Part shown: positions 38,438 through 48,290 of the stretch, one piece after another
Layout: each line of letters opens with the position of its first letter
Numbering within the stretch: the first letter of the stretch is position 1
Assembly (NCBI RefSeq): GCF_004362145.1
Contig: NZ_SNXC01000011.1
Span: 298,438-362,437 of the forward strand
From: Marinomonas balearica
GTDB taxonomy: Bacteria; Pseudomonadota; Gammaproteobacteria; Pseudomonadales; Marinomonadaceae
Reading direction: 5' to 3'
DNA length: 64,000 bases
Notes under the pieces: model-generated
The model's input: the letters and a program-made list of their open reading frames with translations, nothing else
Databases searched by the model: none
Told to the model about the DNA's origin: nothing
Made by a program: the position numbers and the translations under genes

Positions 38438-38450
38438 TTATTCTGTTTTA

Positions 38451-38771
38451 TTATGCGCCAAACTCACACTGCTCTGGGTACATTGCGCTCCATTGGCTAA
38501 AACCACCATTTAATGAATATACGTCTTCAAATCCCTGAGCAGCGAGATATTCAGCGGCGCCTTTGCTGCTGTTGCCGTGATAACAGCAAACGATAACAGG
38601 CTTGGATTTATCAGAAGCGCTAATGAACTCTTCAACATTATCGTTATTCAAATTAATAGCGTCTTGCATATGACTTGTTTGGTAGCTGACGGCGTCGCGA
38701 ATATCAACGACAATAACTTCTTTTTCAATAATTGGAAGGGCGTCGGTTATATCAATACACTTGTAAGTCAT
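38451..38771 (-). CDS. glpE: Thiosulfate sulfurtransferase, GlpE-type rhodanese
   Basis: GlpE is a single-domain rhodanese that transfers sulfur from thiosulfate to cyanide or thioredoxin. The 106 residues match the E. coli size (108). The active-site loop is CYHGNSS with catalytic Cys63, preceded by VVDIRDAVSYQTSHMQDAINL, the rhodanese signature. It is a single gene between cca and apaH. Confidence 0.93.
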   Translation of the reverse strand: MTYKCIDITDALPIIEKEVIVVDIRDAVSYQTSHMQDAINLNNDNVEEFISASDKSKPVIVCCYHGNSSKGAAEYLAAQGFEDVYSLNGGFSQWSAMYPEQCEFGA

Positions 38772-38939
38772 ATTTTTTCTCTATTGTTTTAGTGTCTAAC
38801 AGTTTGTCTTATCTATAGTAGATTTAGACGATAGATATTAACTACTATAATGATTTATACGTACATTGTAATGCTGTGCTTTCTTTGAAGTGTTCGGTCT
38901 TTGCTATTCTTTGAACTGCTTTATGAGGACTGCCATCAA

Positions 38940-39752
38940 TTAAATTGAACACGGTGTGCTATAGATGGCTTTATCTTCGAGTCTCATAGCGGTCAGTGAG
39001 CCACCCCAAACGCATCCAGTATCCAGAGCGTGAATATTGTCTTTATGGGTGTTGCCTTCTAGAGCAGCCCAGTGTCCAAATATGACATCATAATCGTTGC
39101 TTTCTTTTCTAGGATACGAAAACCATGGGGCGTAACCGCTTACAGCAGAAGCAGGGCCTTCTTTAGATTTAAACTCTAATTGGCTGTCTTCGGTACAAAA
39201 GCGCATGCGTGTTAGGTAGTTGGTAATGGTGCGTAGCCTATCCATTCCTTCCAAATTTTCGCTCCATTGATCGGGCGTGTTTCCATACATCACCGCGAGA
39301 AAGTCATCTACTTGATCGGACTTTAAAATGCACTCTACTTCTTTTGCGTAGTGTCCCGCTTCAATACTATTCCAGCAAGGTGGGATGCCCGCATGTGTCA
39401 TTACGTACTTCAATGAATGATCTATATGGCACAGTGGCATCGTTTGTAGCCACTTCATTAAATCGTCTCGGTCTTCTGCAAATAAAATATCAGAGAGCGT
39501 ATCGCTGCGTTTTAGGTTTGCATGACCTCGCATAACCGCGAGCAAGTGCAGATCATGGTTGCCAAGAACAACGGTCGCTTGATCCCCTAACGACTTTACA
39601 AACCGTAAGGTTTCCAGCGATTGTGGGCCTCTATTAATTAAATCACCCGCAAGCCATAATCTGTCTTTTTTAGGTGAAAATTCTATTAAATCAAGCAGTG
39701 TTAATAGAGGTGTTAGACACCCCTGCAAATCACCAATTGCGTAGGTGGGCAT
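38940..39752 (-). CDS. apaH: Symmetrical bis(5'-nucleosyl)-tetraphosphatase
   Basis: ApaH hydrolyses Ap4A to two ADP and decaps Np4-capped RNA. Metallophosphoesterase motifs are present: GDLQGC, LAGDLINRGPQS, VVLGNHDLHLLA, and the later THAGIPP. The 270 residues are within the family (E. coli 280). It is the last gene of the lptD-surA-pdxA-rsmA-apaG-apaH operon, 54 bp after apaG. Confidence 0.96.
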   Translation of the reverse strand: MPTYAIGDLQGCLTPLLTLLDLIEFSPKKDRLWLAGDLINRGPQSLETLRFVKSLGDQATVVLGNHDLHLLAVMRGHANLKRSDTLSDILFAEDRDDLMKWLQTMPLCHIDHSLKYVMTHAGIPPCWNSIEAGHYAKEVECILKSDQVDDFLAVMYGNTPDQWSENLEGMDRLRTITNYLTRMRFCTEDSQLEFKSKEGPASAVSGYAPWFSYPRKESNDYDVIFGHWAALEGNTHKDNIHALDTGCVWGGSLTAMRLEDKAIYSTPCSI

Positions 39753-39806
39753 ATTGAATATTCCGCGCAGTGAAAGTTTGAATACATGCGATCATTGACG
39801 CTATTT

Positions 39807-40181
39807 TTAATGAATTTGATTAGGTACAGCGAGAGTAAAAGGGTTAATCAATGCGTCAAATTGAGTGCCATCATCGGCAACGAAACGGTAACTGCCTTGC
39901 ATGCTACCTACTACCGTATCCATAACAGTGCCACTCGTATACTGATATGACTCACCGGGAGCGAGGTAAGGGTAGTCTCCAACGACGCCTTCTCCTTTTA
40001 CTTCTTGTACTTTCTCATCGCCGTTTGTAATGATCCAGTGACGAGTTTCGAGTCGAGCTGATTGGTTGCCACAATTTGTGATTGTAATGTGGTAAGCAAA
40101 GACATAGCGATTGTCTGACGGTTCGGACTGAGCTTTTATATACTCAGTTCGAACATCAACGACAATGTCGTATTCTTCCAT
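39807..40181 (-). CDS. apaG: ApaG protein
   Basis: ApaG is a small immunoglobulin-like protein of uncertain role; it binds pyrophosphate-containing compounds and occurs as a domain in some F-box proteins. The 124 residues (E. coli 125) contain YVFAYHITITNCGNQSARLE, RHWIITNGDEKVQEVKGEGV and YTSGTVMDTVVGSMQGSY. The ATG overlaps the rsmA stop (TAATG), so the two are translationally coupled. Confidence 0.95.
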   Translation of the reverse strand: MEEYDIVVDVRTEYIKAQSEPSDNRYVFAYHITITNCGNQSARLETRHWIITNGDEKVQEVKGEGVVGDYPYLAPGESYQYTSGTVMDTVVGSMQGSYRFVADDGTQFDALINPFTLAVPNQIH

Positions 40182-40981
40182 TACAGCTCCTTTTTATCGT
40201 GCAGATAGTTTGCAATACGGACAAAATCAGGCACATCTAGTCGTTCGGGTCTGAGAGTCGGGTCAATGTGTATTGCTTCTAACTCTTCTACAGTAAGTAA
40301 CCCTTTATAGTTGTTGCGCAATGTCTTACGGCGTTGCTGGAATCCGATTCTAACAGTATCTTCTAAGCCTTTTAGATCTTTTGCAACAACAGGCAATTCT
40401 GAGTAAGGCGTCATACGCACAATGGCTGAATCTACTTTCGGTGGAGGATCGAAAGATTCTGGTCCAACAATAAACAAAGATTCGACCAGACAAAAATACT
40501 GCGCCATCACGCTCAAACGGCCGTACAGACTGTCTCCTGGACGAGCAGCAAGTCTATCAACCACTTCTTTTTGAAGCATGAAATGCATGTCATCGATAAC
40601 ATTTGCTTGCTCTAAAAGATGGAAAATGAGCGGTGTAGATATATTGTATGGCAGATTGCCTACAACACGAATGTTACCTTCGTTAGCAAGCTGAGTGAAA
40701 TCGAACTTCATCGCATCCGCTTCATGTACACGTAATTGCGGATACTGAAACAGGTTTACTTTCAGAATAGGGATCAGATCTCTATCGAGCTCGACAACAT
40801 CCATGCTTTTTGTTGCGCTGATAATGCCTTCTGTTAGTGCGCCTTTACCTGGGCCTATTTCGACAACGCGTTGGCCTTCTTTTGGAGCTATACAGGCAAC
40901 GATGCGGCGTATGATGCCCATGTCATGTAAGAAGTTTTGACCAAATCTTTTTCTGGCTTTATGTGGTTGTGCTTTGCTCAT
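40181..40981 (-). CDS. rsmA: 16S rRNA (adenine1518/1519-N6) dimethyltransferase
   Basis: RsmA (KsgA) dimethylates two adjacent adenosines near the 3' end of 16S rRNA as a late 30S checkpoint. SAM motif I is VVEIGPGKGALTEGI, the catalytic motif is NLPYNISTPLIFH, and the N-terminus has KRFGQNFLHD. Length 266 is close to E. coli (273). It follows pdxA by 17 bp and overlaps apaG by 1 bp. Confidence 0.97.
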   Translation of the reverse strand: MSKAQPHKARKRFGQNFLHDMGIIRRIVACIAPKEGQRVVEIGPGKGALTEGIISATKSMDVVELDRDLIPILKVNLFQYPQLRVHEADAMKFDFTQLANEGNIRVVGNLPYNISTPLIFHLLEQANVIDDMHFMLQKEVVDRLAARPGDSLYGRLSVMAQYFCLVESLFIVGPESFDPPPKVDSAIVRMTPYSELPVVAKDLKGLEDTVRIGFQQRRKTLRNNYKGLLTVEELEAIHIDPTLRPERLDVPDFVRIANYLHDKKEL

Positions 40982-40998
40982 GTGGGTACTTTTTGTCT

Positions 40999-42000
40999 TT
41001 ACGCTTTTTTCGCGTTGTTAGCCATTTCTATGGCGTGTGTAATGGCGACTTTGAGGCTGCCATCGTTTGCCTGACCTGTTCCTGCTAAATCCAGAGCGGT
41101 GCCGTGATCGACCGACGTTCGGATAATGGGCAGGCCAAGCGTAATATTGACGGCGTTTCCAAATCCAGAATATTTTAACACAGGCAGCCCTTGATCGTGA
41201 TACATGGCTAAAACGCAATCTGCATCTTTTAAATATTTCTCTGTAAACAGTGTGTCTGCGGGGAGCGGACCGATTAAATTAAGACCTTCTTTTCGAAGTG
41301 CATCTAACGTAGGTGAGATAACGTCGATTTCTTCTTTTCCAAGATGCCCTTCTTCGCCAGCGTGAGGGTTTAACCCACACACTAATATTTTTGGCTGTTT
41401 GAGACCATAACGATGGATGAGGTCTTTGTTTAAACCGCGTGCTACAAGGCTGATCGATTCTGGAGTGATCGCATCCGCTACGTCTTTCAACGGTAGGTGA
41501 GTGGTTACTAATGCAACTTTCATTGCGTCACTTGCAAGCATCATAATGACTTGAGGTGAGTCGCAAAGATTTTGAAAAAACTCAGTATGACCCGAAAAAT
41601 GTCTCCCTGTCTCGCAGAGAATTCCTTTATGGACAGGGGGAGTGACAATAGCGTCAAATTGGCCATCTAGGCAGCCTTCGGCAGCTTTCGACAGTGTACT
41701 AAGGACGTAGGGTGCATTTGTTACATCCAGTATGCCTGCATTAACTCTCGATGATGCTTTTACTGAAAAAACATTAATGACTCCGGATTCATGTTCTGGG
41801 CAGTCGTCAACGGAAGACAAAATGTTGATATTTACTTGCGTTCCGAGTTCTTGAGCGCGCTGCTCAAGAATAGTTGGGTCTGCAAGAACAACTAAACGCG
41901 CCGCAAACTCGCTCTTAGATGCGCTGATGATAATATCCGGCCCGATGCCAGCGGGCTCACCCGAAGTAATCGCAATGGTTGGAAGAGAAGTTTGAGGCAT
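40999..42000 (-). CDS. pdxA: 4-hydroxythreonine-4-phosphate dehydrogenase
   Basis: PdxA oxidises 4-phosphohydroxy-threonine with NAD in pyridoxal phosphate synthesis. Family motifs are ITSGEPAGIGPDI at the N-terminus, SGHTEFFQNL, VCGLNPHAGEEGHLG (zinc-binding His), and AMYHDQGLPVLKY with another metal His. Length 333 matches the family. It lies between surA and rsmA as in E. coli. Confidence 0.97.
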   Translation of the reverse strand: MPQTSLPTIAITSGEPAGIGPDIIISASKSEFAARLVVLADPTILEQRAQELGTQVNINILSSVDDCPEHESGVINVFSVKASSRVNAGILDVTNAPYVLSTLSKAAEGCLDGQFDAIVTPPVHKGILCETGRHFSGHTEFFQNLCDSPQVIMMLASDAMKVALVTTHLPLKDVADAITPESISLVARGLNKDLIHRYGLKQPKILVCGLNPHAGEEGHLGKEEIDVISPTLDALRKEGLNLIGPLPADTLFTEKYLKDADCVLAMYHDQGLPVLKYSGFGNAVNITLGLPIIRTSVDHGTALDLAGTGQANDGSLKVAITHAIEMANNAKKA

Positions 42001-42046
42001 CGCTTATTTCCTATGTACAGTTATGCTTTGTATCATCGTGCTTGGT

Positions 42047-43303
42047 CTAAGACTGATGCTTCTTCACGTCAATAAAAGCAGACTCTTTTAATTCGTCGAG
42101 CCAATTGCTTAGTACAAAGTCTTTCTTTTGAGCAACTAAAGCATTTTCTGCTTGCTGCTTTTTCACAGATTCGCTTATGTCTTCTTTTCTGCGATCTTCT
42201 ACTTTTAGTATGTGCCAACCAAACTGAGATTTAAATGGTTTGCTTATCGCTCCGGTTTTTGTTGCAACCATGACTTTTTCAAAGGCTGGCACCATAGTGC
42301 CTAATTTAACCCAGCCTAGATCTCCGCCTTGAAGAGTGGAGCCCTTGTCATCACTGTATTGGCTTGCCAAGCTGGCGAAATCTTCACCGGCGATAGCACG
42401 TTGATAGAGTTCTTTTGATAATTCGAATGTTTGCTTTTCTGAGCGGATTTCGTTTGACTGCAGAAGGAGATGTCTTGTTTTGGTTTGTGCCTGCAGTTGA
42501 GTGTTAGGTGAACGTTTTTCGACTACCCAAAGCAAATGAAAGCCTGCGTTACTTTTTATTGGCCCGATCAAAGGGCCTTTTTGATTGCCTATTGCTTGGG
42601 TAAAAAGTGCAGGCAGTTGATTGGCTGGTCTCCATCCTAAATCACCGCCTTCTAGTGCGAACTGTCCGTCCGAATTTGTAATTGCTTGATTGATGAAATC
42701 GTTTTCGGTCGAGATATTGTTGGCAATTGAACTTATTTTTTGACGTGCTTGATCTTCATTTTTAGCTCTCACAATAATGTGTCGCAGATGAATTTCATCT
42801 TTATTTGATTGAGCACTTTGGTGAGTGTTGATGAAATTGACAATTTCTTGCTCTGTAATGGCTATTCTGTCTTTAACTACGCGTTGTTTGACCGCTCCGA
42901 TGATAATCTCATTTTCAATTTGTTGTCTGTATCGAGCATAGTCTACTCCTTGACGACGCAAAATCTGCTTTAGTCCATTCAAGTCGGTTGAAAATTTTTG
43001 TGCAACGTTAAGGATGGCAGCATCGGTATTTTTTTGTGGAATTCGAATACCGAGTCGCTCTCCGTAATTTAATTGTAGTGTTTCTTCTATCAATTGGTTC
43101 AGTATTTGGCGTCGAATACCGTCAGTTAAAACACCACCCGGAATTCTGTCTTTAATAACCTGAAAGCGAGTTTTTATGTCACTTTCTAAGAGTGGGTGAG
43201 AGTCTACGATAGCGACTACGCCATCTAATAACTTAGGAGCAGCATTCAATGGAGAAGACAGTGTTATCAATATGCTCAACAGCAATACGAGCTTTTTCAT
43301 CAT
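42047..43303 (-). CDS. surA: Periplasmic chaperone and peptidyl-prolyl isomerase SurA
   Basis: SurA escorts outer-membrane barrels, including LptD, across the periplasm. The 418 residues have a signal peptide (MMKKLVLLLSILITLSSPLNAA), an N-terminal chaperone domain (VVAIVDSHPLLESDIKTRF), two parvulin domains (about residues 168-265 and 275-375, with EGGDLGWRPANQL and QGGDLGWVKLG), and a final helix. The open frame extends upstream into lptD, but the signal peptide fixes the start at one of two adjacent ATGs, 1-2 nt after the lptD stop. Confidence 0.95.
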   Translation of the reverse strand: MMKKLVLLLSILITLSSPLNAAPKLLDGVVAIVDSHPLLESDIKTRFQVIKDRIPGGVLTDGIRRQILNQLIEETLQLNYGERLGIRIPQKNTDAAILNVAQKFSTDLNGLKQILRRQGVDYARYRQQIENEIIIGAVKQRVVKDRIAITEQEIVNFINTHQSAQSNKDEIHLRHIIVRAKNEDQARQKISSIANNISTENDFINQAITNSDGQFALEGGDLGWRPANQLPALFTQAIGNQKGPLIGPIKSNAGFHLLWVVEKRSPNTQLQAQTKTRHLLLQSNEIRSEKQTFELSKELYQRAIAGEDFASLASQYSDDKGSTLQGGDLGWVKLGTMVPAFEKVMVATKTGAISKPFKSQFGWHILKVEDRRKEDISESVKKQQAENALVAQKKDFVLSNWLDELKESAFIDVKKHQS

Positions 43304-43304
43304 T

Positions 43305-45566
43305 TTAATATCCGGTGTTTCCGTTATTCCAATAGTCTTTTGCAACGCTAGATAGATCCGAGTTTTCTTGACCTACGTTGCTTAAACTTCTTAATAAAAA
43401 TTGCAAATATATACCCTGATCTAGCTCACTGTCGTCATTGAGCCAGCTTTGATAGCTGACGGCCATTTTTAAACAGCAATTCTCAAACCCTAAGCCTGTG
43501 ACCTTTTTTATCTCTTTGTGTTCCAACAAATCATAGGTTTGTTGATGAAATAAATGCCAATGTTGGCTAAGGGGAACGATTGCCGAGATGTTTGATTGTT
43601 TTGTGGTTCCTTCGGTTTTTCCTGTTGTTTCATCTTCCTCTTCTTCATAAGAGAAAGATGTTTTTAAAACAACGCCGCTGTCGGGTGTTAATGTCATCGA
43701 CAATTGAGCAAGATCAATAAGCTCTTTATCTAAGTCATAGTTGAGGTTATTCGTTAGACTGAAAATACTTCCGTTTTTGTAGGTGGCGGAGGTTAATAAT
43801 GAGCTTCTTGGGTCGTCATCAACAACATCGCCCGTATCTCCAGAAAGGTCCACTCTTCGGTCGTCTTGATAAAAAACTTGTCCCATTTTTAGCGACCAAC
43901 GTTCATTGCCATTGCCGTCGTAAAAAGAACTTTCTAGACCTAAGGCAATCTGGTTCGTGTCTCCAATTCTATCATTACCTGCGAACCGGTTGTGATTGAA
44001 TGCCGTGCTGTACGTCAGTGTGGTGTCACTGGCATCGAAATCAGGAATATTTGATTGGTCGACATACGGCGAATAAAGATACGTGAATTTCGGGGTAAGT
44101 GTTTGTCGCCAAATTTGATCGCTGAGCTTAAAGCTCCTTTCAAACACCACTTCACCGTCTAAAAAGTACGATAAGTGGTTCAGTGTTTCTGTGGTATTTT
44201 CTTTGTCAGTATAGGAATACAAATTGTAATCTCTGTACTGATGCAATAGACCGGGAGAAAGTGTTCCCCATGCATTACTGGCTTCGAGTTGTATGGTTTG
44301 ATTTAAAACTGTCCTTTCACCATCAACGTTTTCTTCGTCAGGCTCGAAAAAGTCGGTATATTGAAATACGGGTTTATAGTCAAACCAAGTATTCGAATAT
44401 TGATAGGAAGCGTCCAATCGAGGGAGCCATTCTAATGGCTGGTCTACAGTGTCATCAGGGGTCTGATACTCTTTTTGCGTTAGTTTTGCTGAAAAGTTAC
44501 CCGCATTGATATTTAAATATGCACTGTGCTCATAGCTGTCTTTTTCGCCAAGAGACGTTGTATTTTTTTGTGGTACGCCATCTTTTGTCGGGTTGTCTTC
44601 TATCAATAGCCCCGCGCTTAAATAGTGATTAAAGGCTTGTTCTGTGTTGAATTTTCGGAGTGTTTTTTCGCCGACGTGCTCATCGATGAAAGTTGATTGC
44701 TCTATGGTTGTTGTACCATATGGGCTTAAATGCCTAAATTCAATGTCGGCTCCTTCGCCTTCATTTTCGATGAAATGAGGGGTTATGGTTGCATCGTAAT
44801 TTGGGGCGATGTTCCAATAGAAAGGAGCAGAAAAGCTGGCACCATCGTCAGATGAATAGCCGAATGTTGGGAATAAAAAGCCTGATTGACGACGGCTATC
44901 GATTGGGAATCGCAACCACGGAAAATAGAAAATGGGATTGCCGTCAATTCGGATTTGTACGTGCTTTGCCGTACCAAAGCCACTGTTTGGGTTTAGCGTT
45001 ATGCTGCTACCGTAAAGCTCCCAACTGGAAGAATCGGGTTCGCATGATGTATAAAAGCCTTCTTTTATAAAAATCACGCCATCTTGTGCTCTCACTAAAG
45101 ATTTCGCTTCTCCTCGAATACCCTGATTATGAGAAAGGAATCGTGCGTTGTTGAATTCGGAATCTTGAGCGGAACCTTGGTCGGACAGTGTACTTGAGTC
45201 ACTTTTAATTAACTGACTTTTAGCGCGTAAAGTTACATTACCGTTTGCTTGATAATATTGGTTTTGAACGCTGGTTATTGTGTCGGCTTCTAAAGTGCTT
45301 TCAGGCTGGATTAACTCGGCTTGGCCTTTCATGCGCACATTGCCTGCGTTATCTCTATAAATAACATCAGCGAGCAGTTGTGTGCTGTTGCTTTCTGGAA
45401 TGCGCCAGTTGTCGATATAGGAGCCGTTGCAGTATTTGTTTAGAGACGCTTGTTGAGAAGCCGATAGAGATTCTCTAGGTACCCAATCCCATTCATTCGC
45501 CTGTGCAGACGAAAATATGAATAAAGTTGGGAAAATGAAAAAACAGTTGCGTAAACAGATCGCCAT
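43305..45566 (-). CDS. lptD: LPS assembly protein LptD
   Basis: LptD is the outer-membrane barrel that, with LptE, inserts lipopolysaccharide into the outer leaflet. The 753 residues show a signal peptide (FIFPTLFIFSSAQA), an OstA-like N-terminal domain (AELIQPESTLEADTITS), and a long barrel with FYFPWLRFPIDSRRQSGFLFPTFGYS. Cysteines near residues 46 and 174 and the adjacent pair in GFENCC match the disulfides that E. coli LptD needs. It heads the operon with surA, divergent from djlA. Confidence 0.96.
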   Translation of the reverse strand: MAICLRNCFFIFPTLFIFSSAQANEWDWVPRESLSASQQASLNKYCNGSYIDNWRIPESNSTQLLADVIYRDNAGNVRMKGQAELIQPESTLEADTITSVQNQYYQANGNVTLRAKSQLIKSDSSTLSDQGSAQDSEFNNARFLSHNQGIRGEAKSLVRAQDGVIFIKEGFYTSCEPDSSSWELYGSSITLNPNSGFGTAKHVQIRIDGNPIFYFPWLRFPIDSRRQSGFLFPTFGYSSDDGASFSAPFYWNIAPNYDATITPHFIENEGEGADIEFRHLSPYGTTTIEQSTFIDEHVGEKTLRKFNTEQAFNHYLSAGLLIEDNPTKDGVPQKNTTSLGEKDSYEHSAYLNINAGNFSAKLTQKEYQTPDDTVDQPLEWLPRLDASYQYSNTWFDYKPVFQYTDFFEPDEENVDGERTVLNQTIQLEASNAWGTLSPGLLHQYRDYNLYSYTDKENTTETLNHLSYFLDGEVVFERSFKLSDQIWRQTLTPKFTYLYSPYVDQSNIPDFDASDTTLTYSTAFNHNRFAGNDRIGDTNQIALGLESSFYDGNGNERWSLKMGQVFYQDDRRVDLSGDTGDVVDDDPRSSLLTSATYKNGSIFSLTNNLNYDLDKELIDLAQLSMTLTPDSGVVLKTSFSYEEEEDETTGKTEGTTKQSNISAIVPLSQHWHLFHQQTYDLLEHKEIKKVTGLGFENCCLKMAVSYQSWLNDDSELDQGIYLQFLLRSLSNVGQENSDLSSVAKDYWNNGNTGY

Positions 45567-45771
45567 TCAAGATATACTTAAGGTTAATGTTTCGTCTCCT
45601 CATTGGAATCATTTCCAAGAGACCAAAAGGGAAGTAAGACAAGTTAATTTAGAAAATCACGTTTATATAAACTAAGATTTTTGACCTCATGATAGAGGGT
45701 TTTGTTCCCTAAGTGATGAATGATAATCTAACCATCCCATATGAGCTACCGATTCTGGAGAAATATCTAAT

Positions 45772-46566
45772 ATGTGGAAAGTAATTGGAGCGTTGGCTGG
45801 CCTTTTTATTGGTGGTAACTTCCTTTGGGCCGTTGCTGGGTTTATTGTCGGCGCGGCTGCTGATGAATATGCTAGGAAAGGCAAAGGCGGTTTCACGTTT
45901 AATAGGGTCAATATAAGAGAGCAACAGCAAGCGTATTTCAGAACGTTGTTTATTTTAATGGGCCGACTTGCAAAGGCTGACGGGCAAGTCTCTCAAGAGG
46001 AGATTCAGCTTGCACAGGCTGTAATGCAGCAGTTGCGTTTATCGCCAGAAGCTCAAAATGAAGCGAAGCGCCTGTTCAATGAAGGTAAGGATGCTAATTT
46101 TGATCTAAATAGCCTGCTTTCTCATTTCCGTCAAACCGTCTCTTCCGAGCTTTTGGTGCAATCTCTGATTGATACCTTGCTTGTGTCTGCCTACGCTGAC
46201 GGGCACTTTAGTCTTCAAGAGAAAACATTGGTATCTCAGATATGTGCGCATTTGGGTGTTACTGTTAGTCAATTTGACGCTATTCATGAAAGAGTTAAAC
46301 AGCAATTTCATTTCCGTCAAGGGTACGATAGCGCGCATGGAGCACAAACGTCAGCCGACTTGCTGGATTCCGCTTACCAGCTATTGGGTGTGACGAAAGA
46401 CATGAGTGATGCAGAAATCAAAAAGGCATATAGAAGGTTGATGAGTCAAAATCACCCCGACAAACTCAGCTCGAAAGGTTTGCCCGATGAAATGATTGAG
46501 CATGCCAAGCAAAAGACTCAAGATATTCAATCAGCGTATGAAATGGTAAAGAAAGCTCGAAAGTGA
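45772..46566 (+). CDS. djlA: Co-chaperone DjlA
   Basis: DjlA is a membrane-bound DnaJ-like co-chaperone for DnaK. The 264 residues begin with a hydrophobic glycine-rich membrane segment (VIGALAGLFIGGNFLWAVAGF), followed by a TerB-like domain (LMGRLAKADGQVSQEEIQLAQ) and a C-terminal J domain (AYQLLGVTKDMSDAEIKKAYRRLM) with the HPD motif near residue 225. It is divergent from lptD, as in many gammaproteobacteria. Confidence 0.95.
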   Translation: MWKVIGALAGLFIGGNFLWAVAGFIVGAAADEYARKGKGGFTFNRVNIREQQQAYFRTLFILMGRLAKADGQVSQEEIQLAQAVMQQLRLSPEAQNEAKRLFNEGKDANFDLNSLLSHFRQTVSSELLVQSLIDTLLVSAYADGHFSLQEKTLVSQICAHLGVTVSQFDAIHERVKQQFHFRQGYDSAHGAQTSADLLDSAYQLLGVTKDMSDAEIKKAYRRLMSQNHPDKLSSKGLPDEMIEHAKQKTQDIQSAYEMVKKARK

Positions 46567-46581
46567 CGAGCTTATAAATGG

Positions 46582-47538
46582 TTACTCGACAGGGCTTTTG
46601 AAAAAAAGCCCTTTCTTGAATTCTGCAAAATCTCGCTTTTGCGACTTCTGTGTTGTATTCTGCTTGAGAAATCCCCATACCCTTTGCTCTAAACGTCTAT
46701 CCGCAGAGTTACCAAAACGTGCATCAGGCAATGCGTCAATTTGTATGTAAGCGTCAGAAGAGTTTCTTCTTTTATTGGAAGCCTGTTGGCGCCAAAGTGC
46801 AAATCTATGATCTGCGGGAAGGCGATCAAAGTAGTAGTCTAATACAGGGATTCTTAAGCTCTCTATACTTTGACTTAGTTGAAACTCCGTAACTGGGGGG
46901 ATGGTTTTGATGTCTATTAGGATCAGCGCTTGTCCCGAAATTCCCCGATCAGCGATGTATTTTAAAAAGTAGGCAGCACCCGATCTATGCCCTAGGTACG
47001 CGGCATTCTGGTACCCCTTTTCTCGAATTAACGCTAATGCTGCATCGATTCGATCAAACACTTTCTTTTCGTTTTGTAATGTGACGGTTTCGTCAGTGGG
47101 AGGCGCTTGAGTGTCGTCCTCTGAGTTGTCAGTTGAAAGTATTGTTGGAGAGGCTCTATTCGTAATATCTGGCACTTCGATCGATAATGTACACCAGCTA
47201 TGAGACGGAAGGTCTTTTCTCAGAGGTGAAATAACTTGTGGCCAGTCAGGGTGTCCGTGATCTTCGTGTAAGAGTAATACGCAACCTTGCGGATCGCCTG
47301 TTCCAGATTCATTGAACAACCCCAGAAAATCATCAGTCCCATCATTAATAGTTTCAATTTCATGGGCGTAATTTGGCGTAAGCCGCTTTATTAATCCACT
47401 GATTCTGGATTGTTGGGGCGTAGGTTTGACGTGTTCGATGTCGGAAGGCGATTTTGTTTCCGAATTGGTATCGGTGTCCGCGGCGAGTACGGCCGAGGAA
47501 AGTGCTGAAATGAACAAACAGAGTACTTTTTTCTTCAT
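46582..47538 (-). CDS. Exported DUF3530 (alpha/beta hydrolase-like) protein
   Basis: The 318-residue protein has a signal peptide ([20 protein letters not shown]) and the features of DUF3530: [20 protein letters not shown] and [11 protein letters not shown], followed by a region with [17 protein letters not shown] like a nucleophile-elbow position. It resembles an alpha/beta hydrolase, but the usual catalytic GxSxG is replaced by GHRSG, and the activity is unknown. The start was chosen at the signal peptide; the open frame upstream overlaps the rpe promoter. It is divergent from rpe with a gap of only 67 bp. Confidence 0.8.
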   Translation of the reverse strand: MKKKVLCLFISALSSAVLAADTDTNSETKSPSDIEHVKPTPQQSRISGLIKRLTPNYAHEIETINDGTDDFLGLFNESGTGDPQGCVLLLHEDHGHPDWPQVISPLRKDLPSHSWCTLSIEVPDITNRASPTILSTDNSEDDTQAPPTDETVTLQNEKKVFDRIDAALALIREKGYQNAAYLGHRSGAAYFLKYIADRGISGQALILIDIKTIPPVTEFQLSQSIESLRIPVLDYYFDRLPADHRFALWRQQASNKRRNSSDAYIQIDALPDARFGNSADRRLEQRVWGFLKQNTTQKSQKRDFAEFKKGLFFKSPVE

Positions 47539-47605
47539 TGATTCGGTACTTATTCCAATTGCCTTTGATACTATAGCGACTATTGTGTCATTGTCGGAGC
47601 CAGAT

Positions 47606-48280
47606 ATGAAAGACTTTATTATTGCACCCTCTATTCTAGCCGCTGATTTCGCCCGATTGGGAGAAGAAGTGGATAGCGTTCTAGAGGCGGGTGCAGACAT
47701 TATCCATTTTGATGTTATGGATAACCATTACGTCCCAAATTTAACGATTGGTCCCATGGTGTGTAAAGCACTTAGGAAGCACGGTGTTACAGCCGATATC
47801 GATGTTCATCTAATGGTTAAGCCGGTTGATCGCATTATTGGTGATTTTATTGAAGCTGGTGCCAGTATGATTACCTTTCATCCTCAAGGCAGTGAACACA
47901 TCGATCGTTCGTTACAAATGATCCGTGATGGTGGTTGCAAATCAGGTCTGGTGTTTAACCCTGCAACGCCACTTACAGAGCTTCAATACGTCATGGATAA
48001 AGTCGATATGGTGCTACTGATGTCAGTGAATCCTGGGTTTGGTGGGCAAAAATTTATACCGTCGACTTTAGATAAGCTAAAAGAAGCGCGTAAATTGATT
48101 GATGAAAGTGGTTATGACATTCGCTTAGAAGTGGATGGCGGGATTACGGAATCGAATATCGCAGAAGTCGCACGAGCGGGAGCTGACACATTTGTCGCAG
48201 GGTCTGCAATATTCGGTAAGCCTGACTACAAAGCGGTGATCGACGCTATGAGAGCCGAACTGGCGACAGTTTCTAGATAG
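47606..48280 (+). CDS. rpe: Ribulose-phosphate 3-epimerase
   Basis: Rpe interconverts ribulose 5-phosphate and xylulose 5-phosphate in the pentose phosphate pathway. The TIM-barrel motifs [55 protein letters not shown] and EVDGGI are all present. The 224 residues match E. coli (225). The ATG at 47606 has CGGAG about 6 nt upstream; the open frame upstream is non-coding or lies over the opposite gene. It is followed by gph. Confidence 0.97.
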   Translation: MKDFIIAPSILAADFARLGEEVDSVLEAGADIIHFDVMDNHYVPNLTIGPMVCKALRKHGVTADIDVHLMVKPVDRIIGDFIEAGASMITFHPQGSEHIDRSLQMIRDGGCKSGLVFNPATPLTELQYVMDKVDMVLLMSVNPGFGGQKFIPSTLDKLKEARKLIDESGYDIRLEVDGGITESNIAEVARAGADTFVAGSAIFGKPDYKAVIDAMRAELATVSR

Positions 48281-48290
48281 AGTGGATGTT

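Noticed and set aside
43799..43999. Short plus-strand frames within lptD
   Set aside because: No ribosome sites or family features; lptD coding is clear on the opposite strand.
45603..45618. TTGGAATCATTTCCAA palindrome upstream of lptD as a sigma-E element
   Set aside because: The GGAA half does not fit a full sigma-E -35/-10 pair at correct spacing; I could not support a promoter.
47541..47700. Longer N-terminus for the DUF3530 protein
   Set aside because: A clear signal peptide begins at 47538; the upstream frame overlaps the rpe start region.
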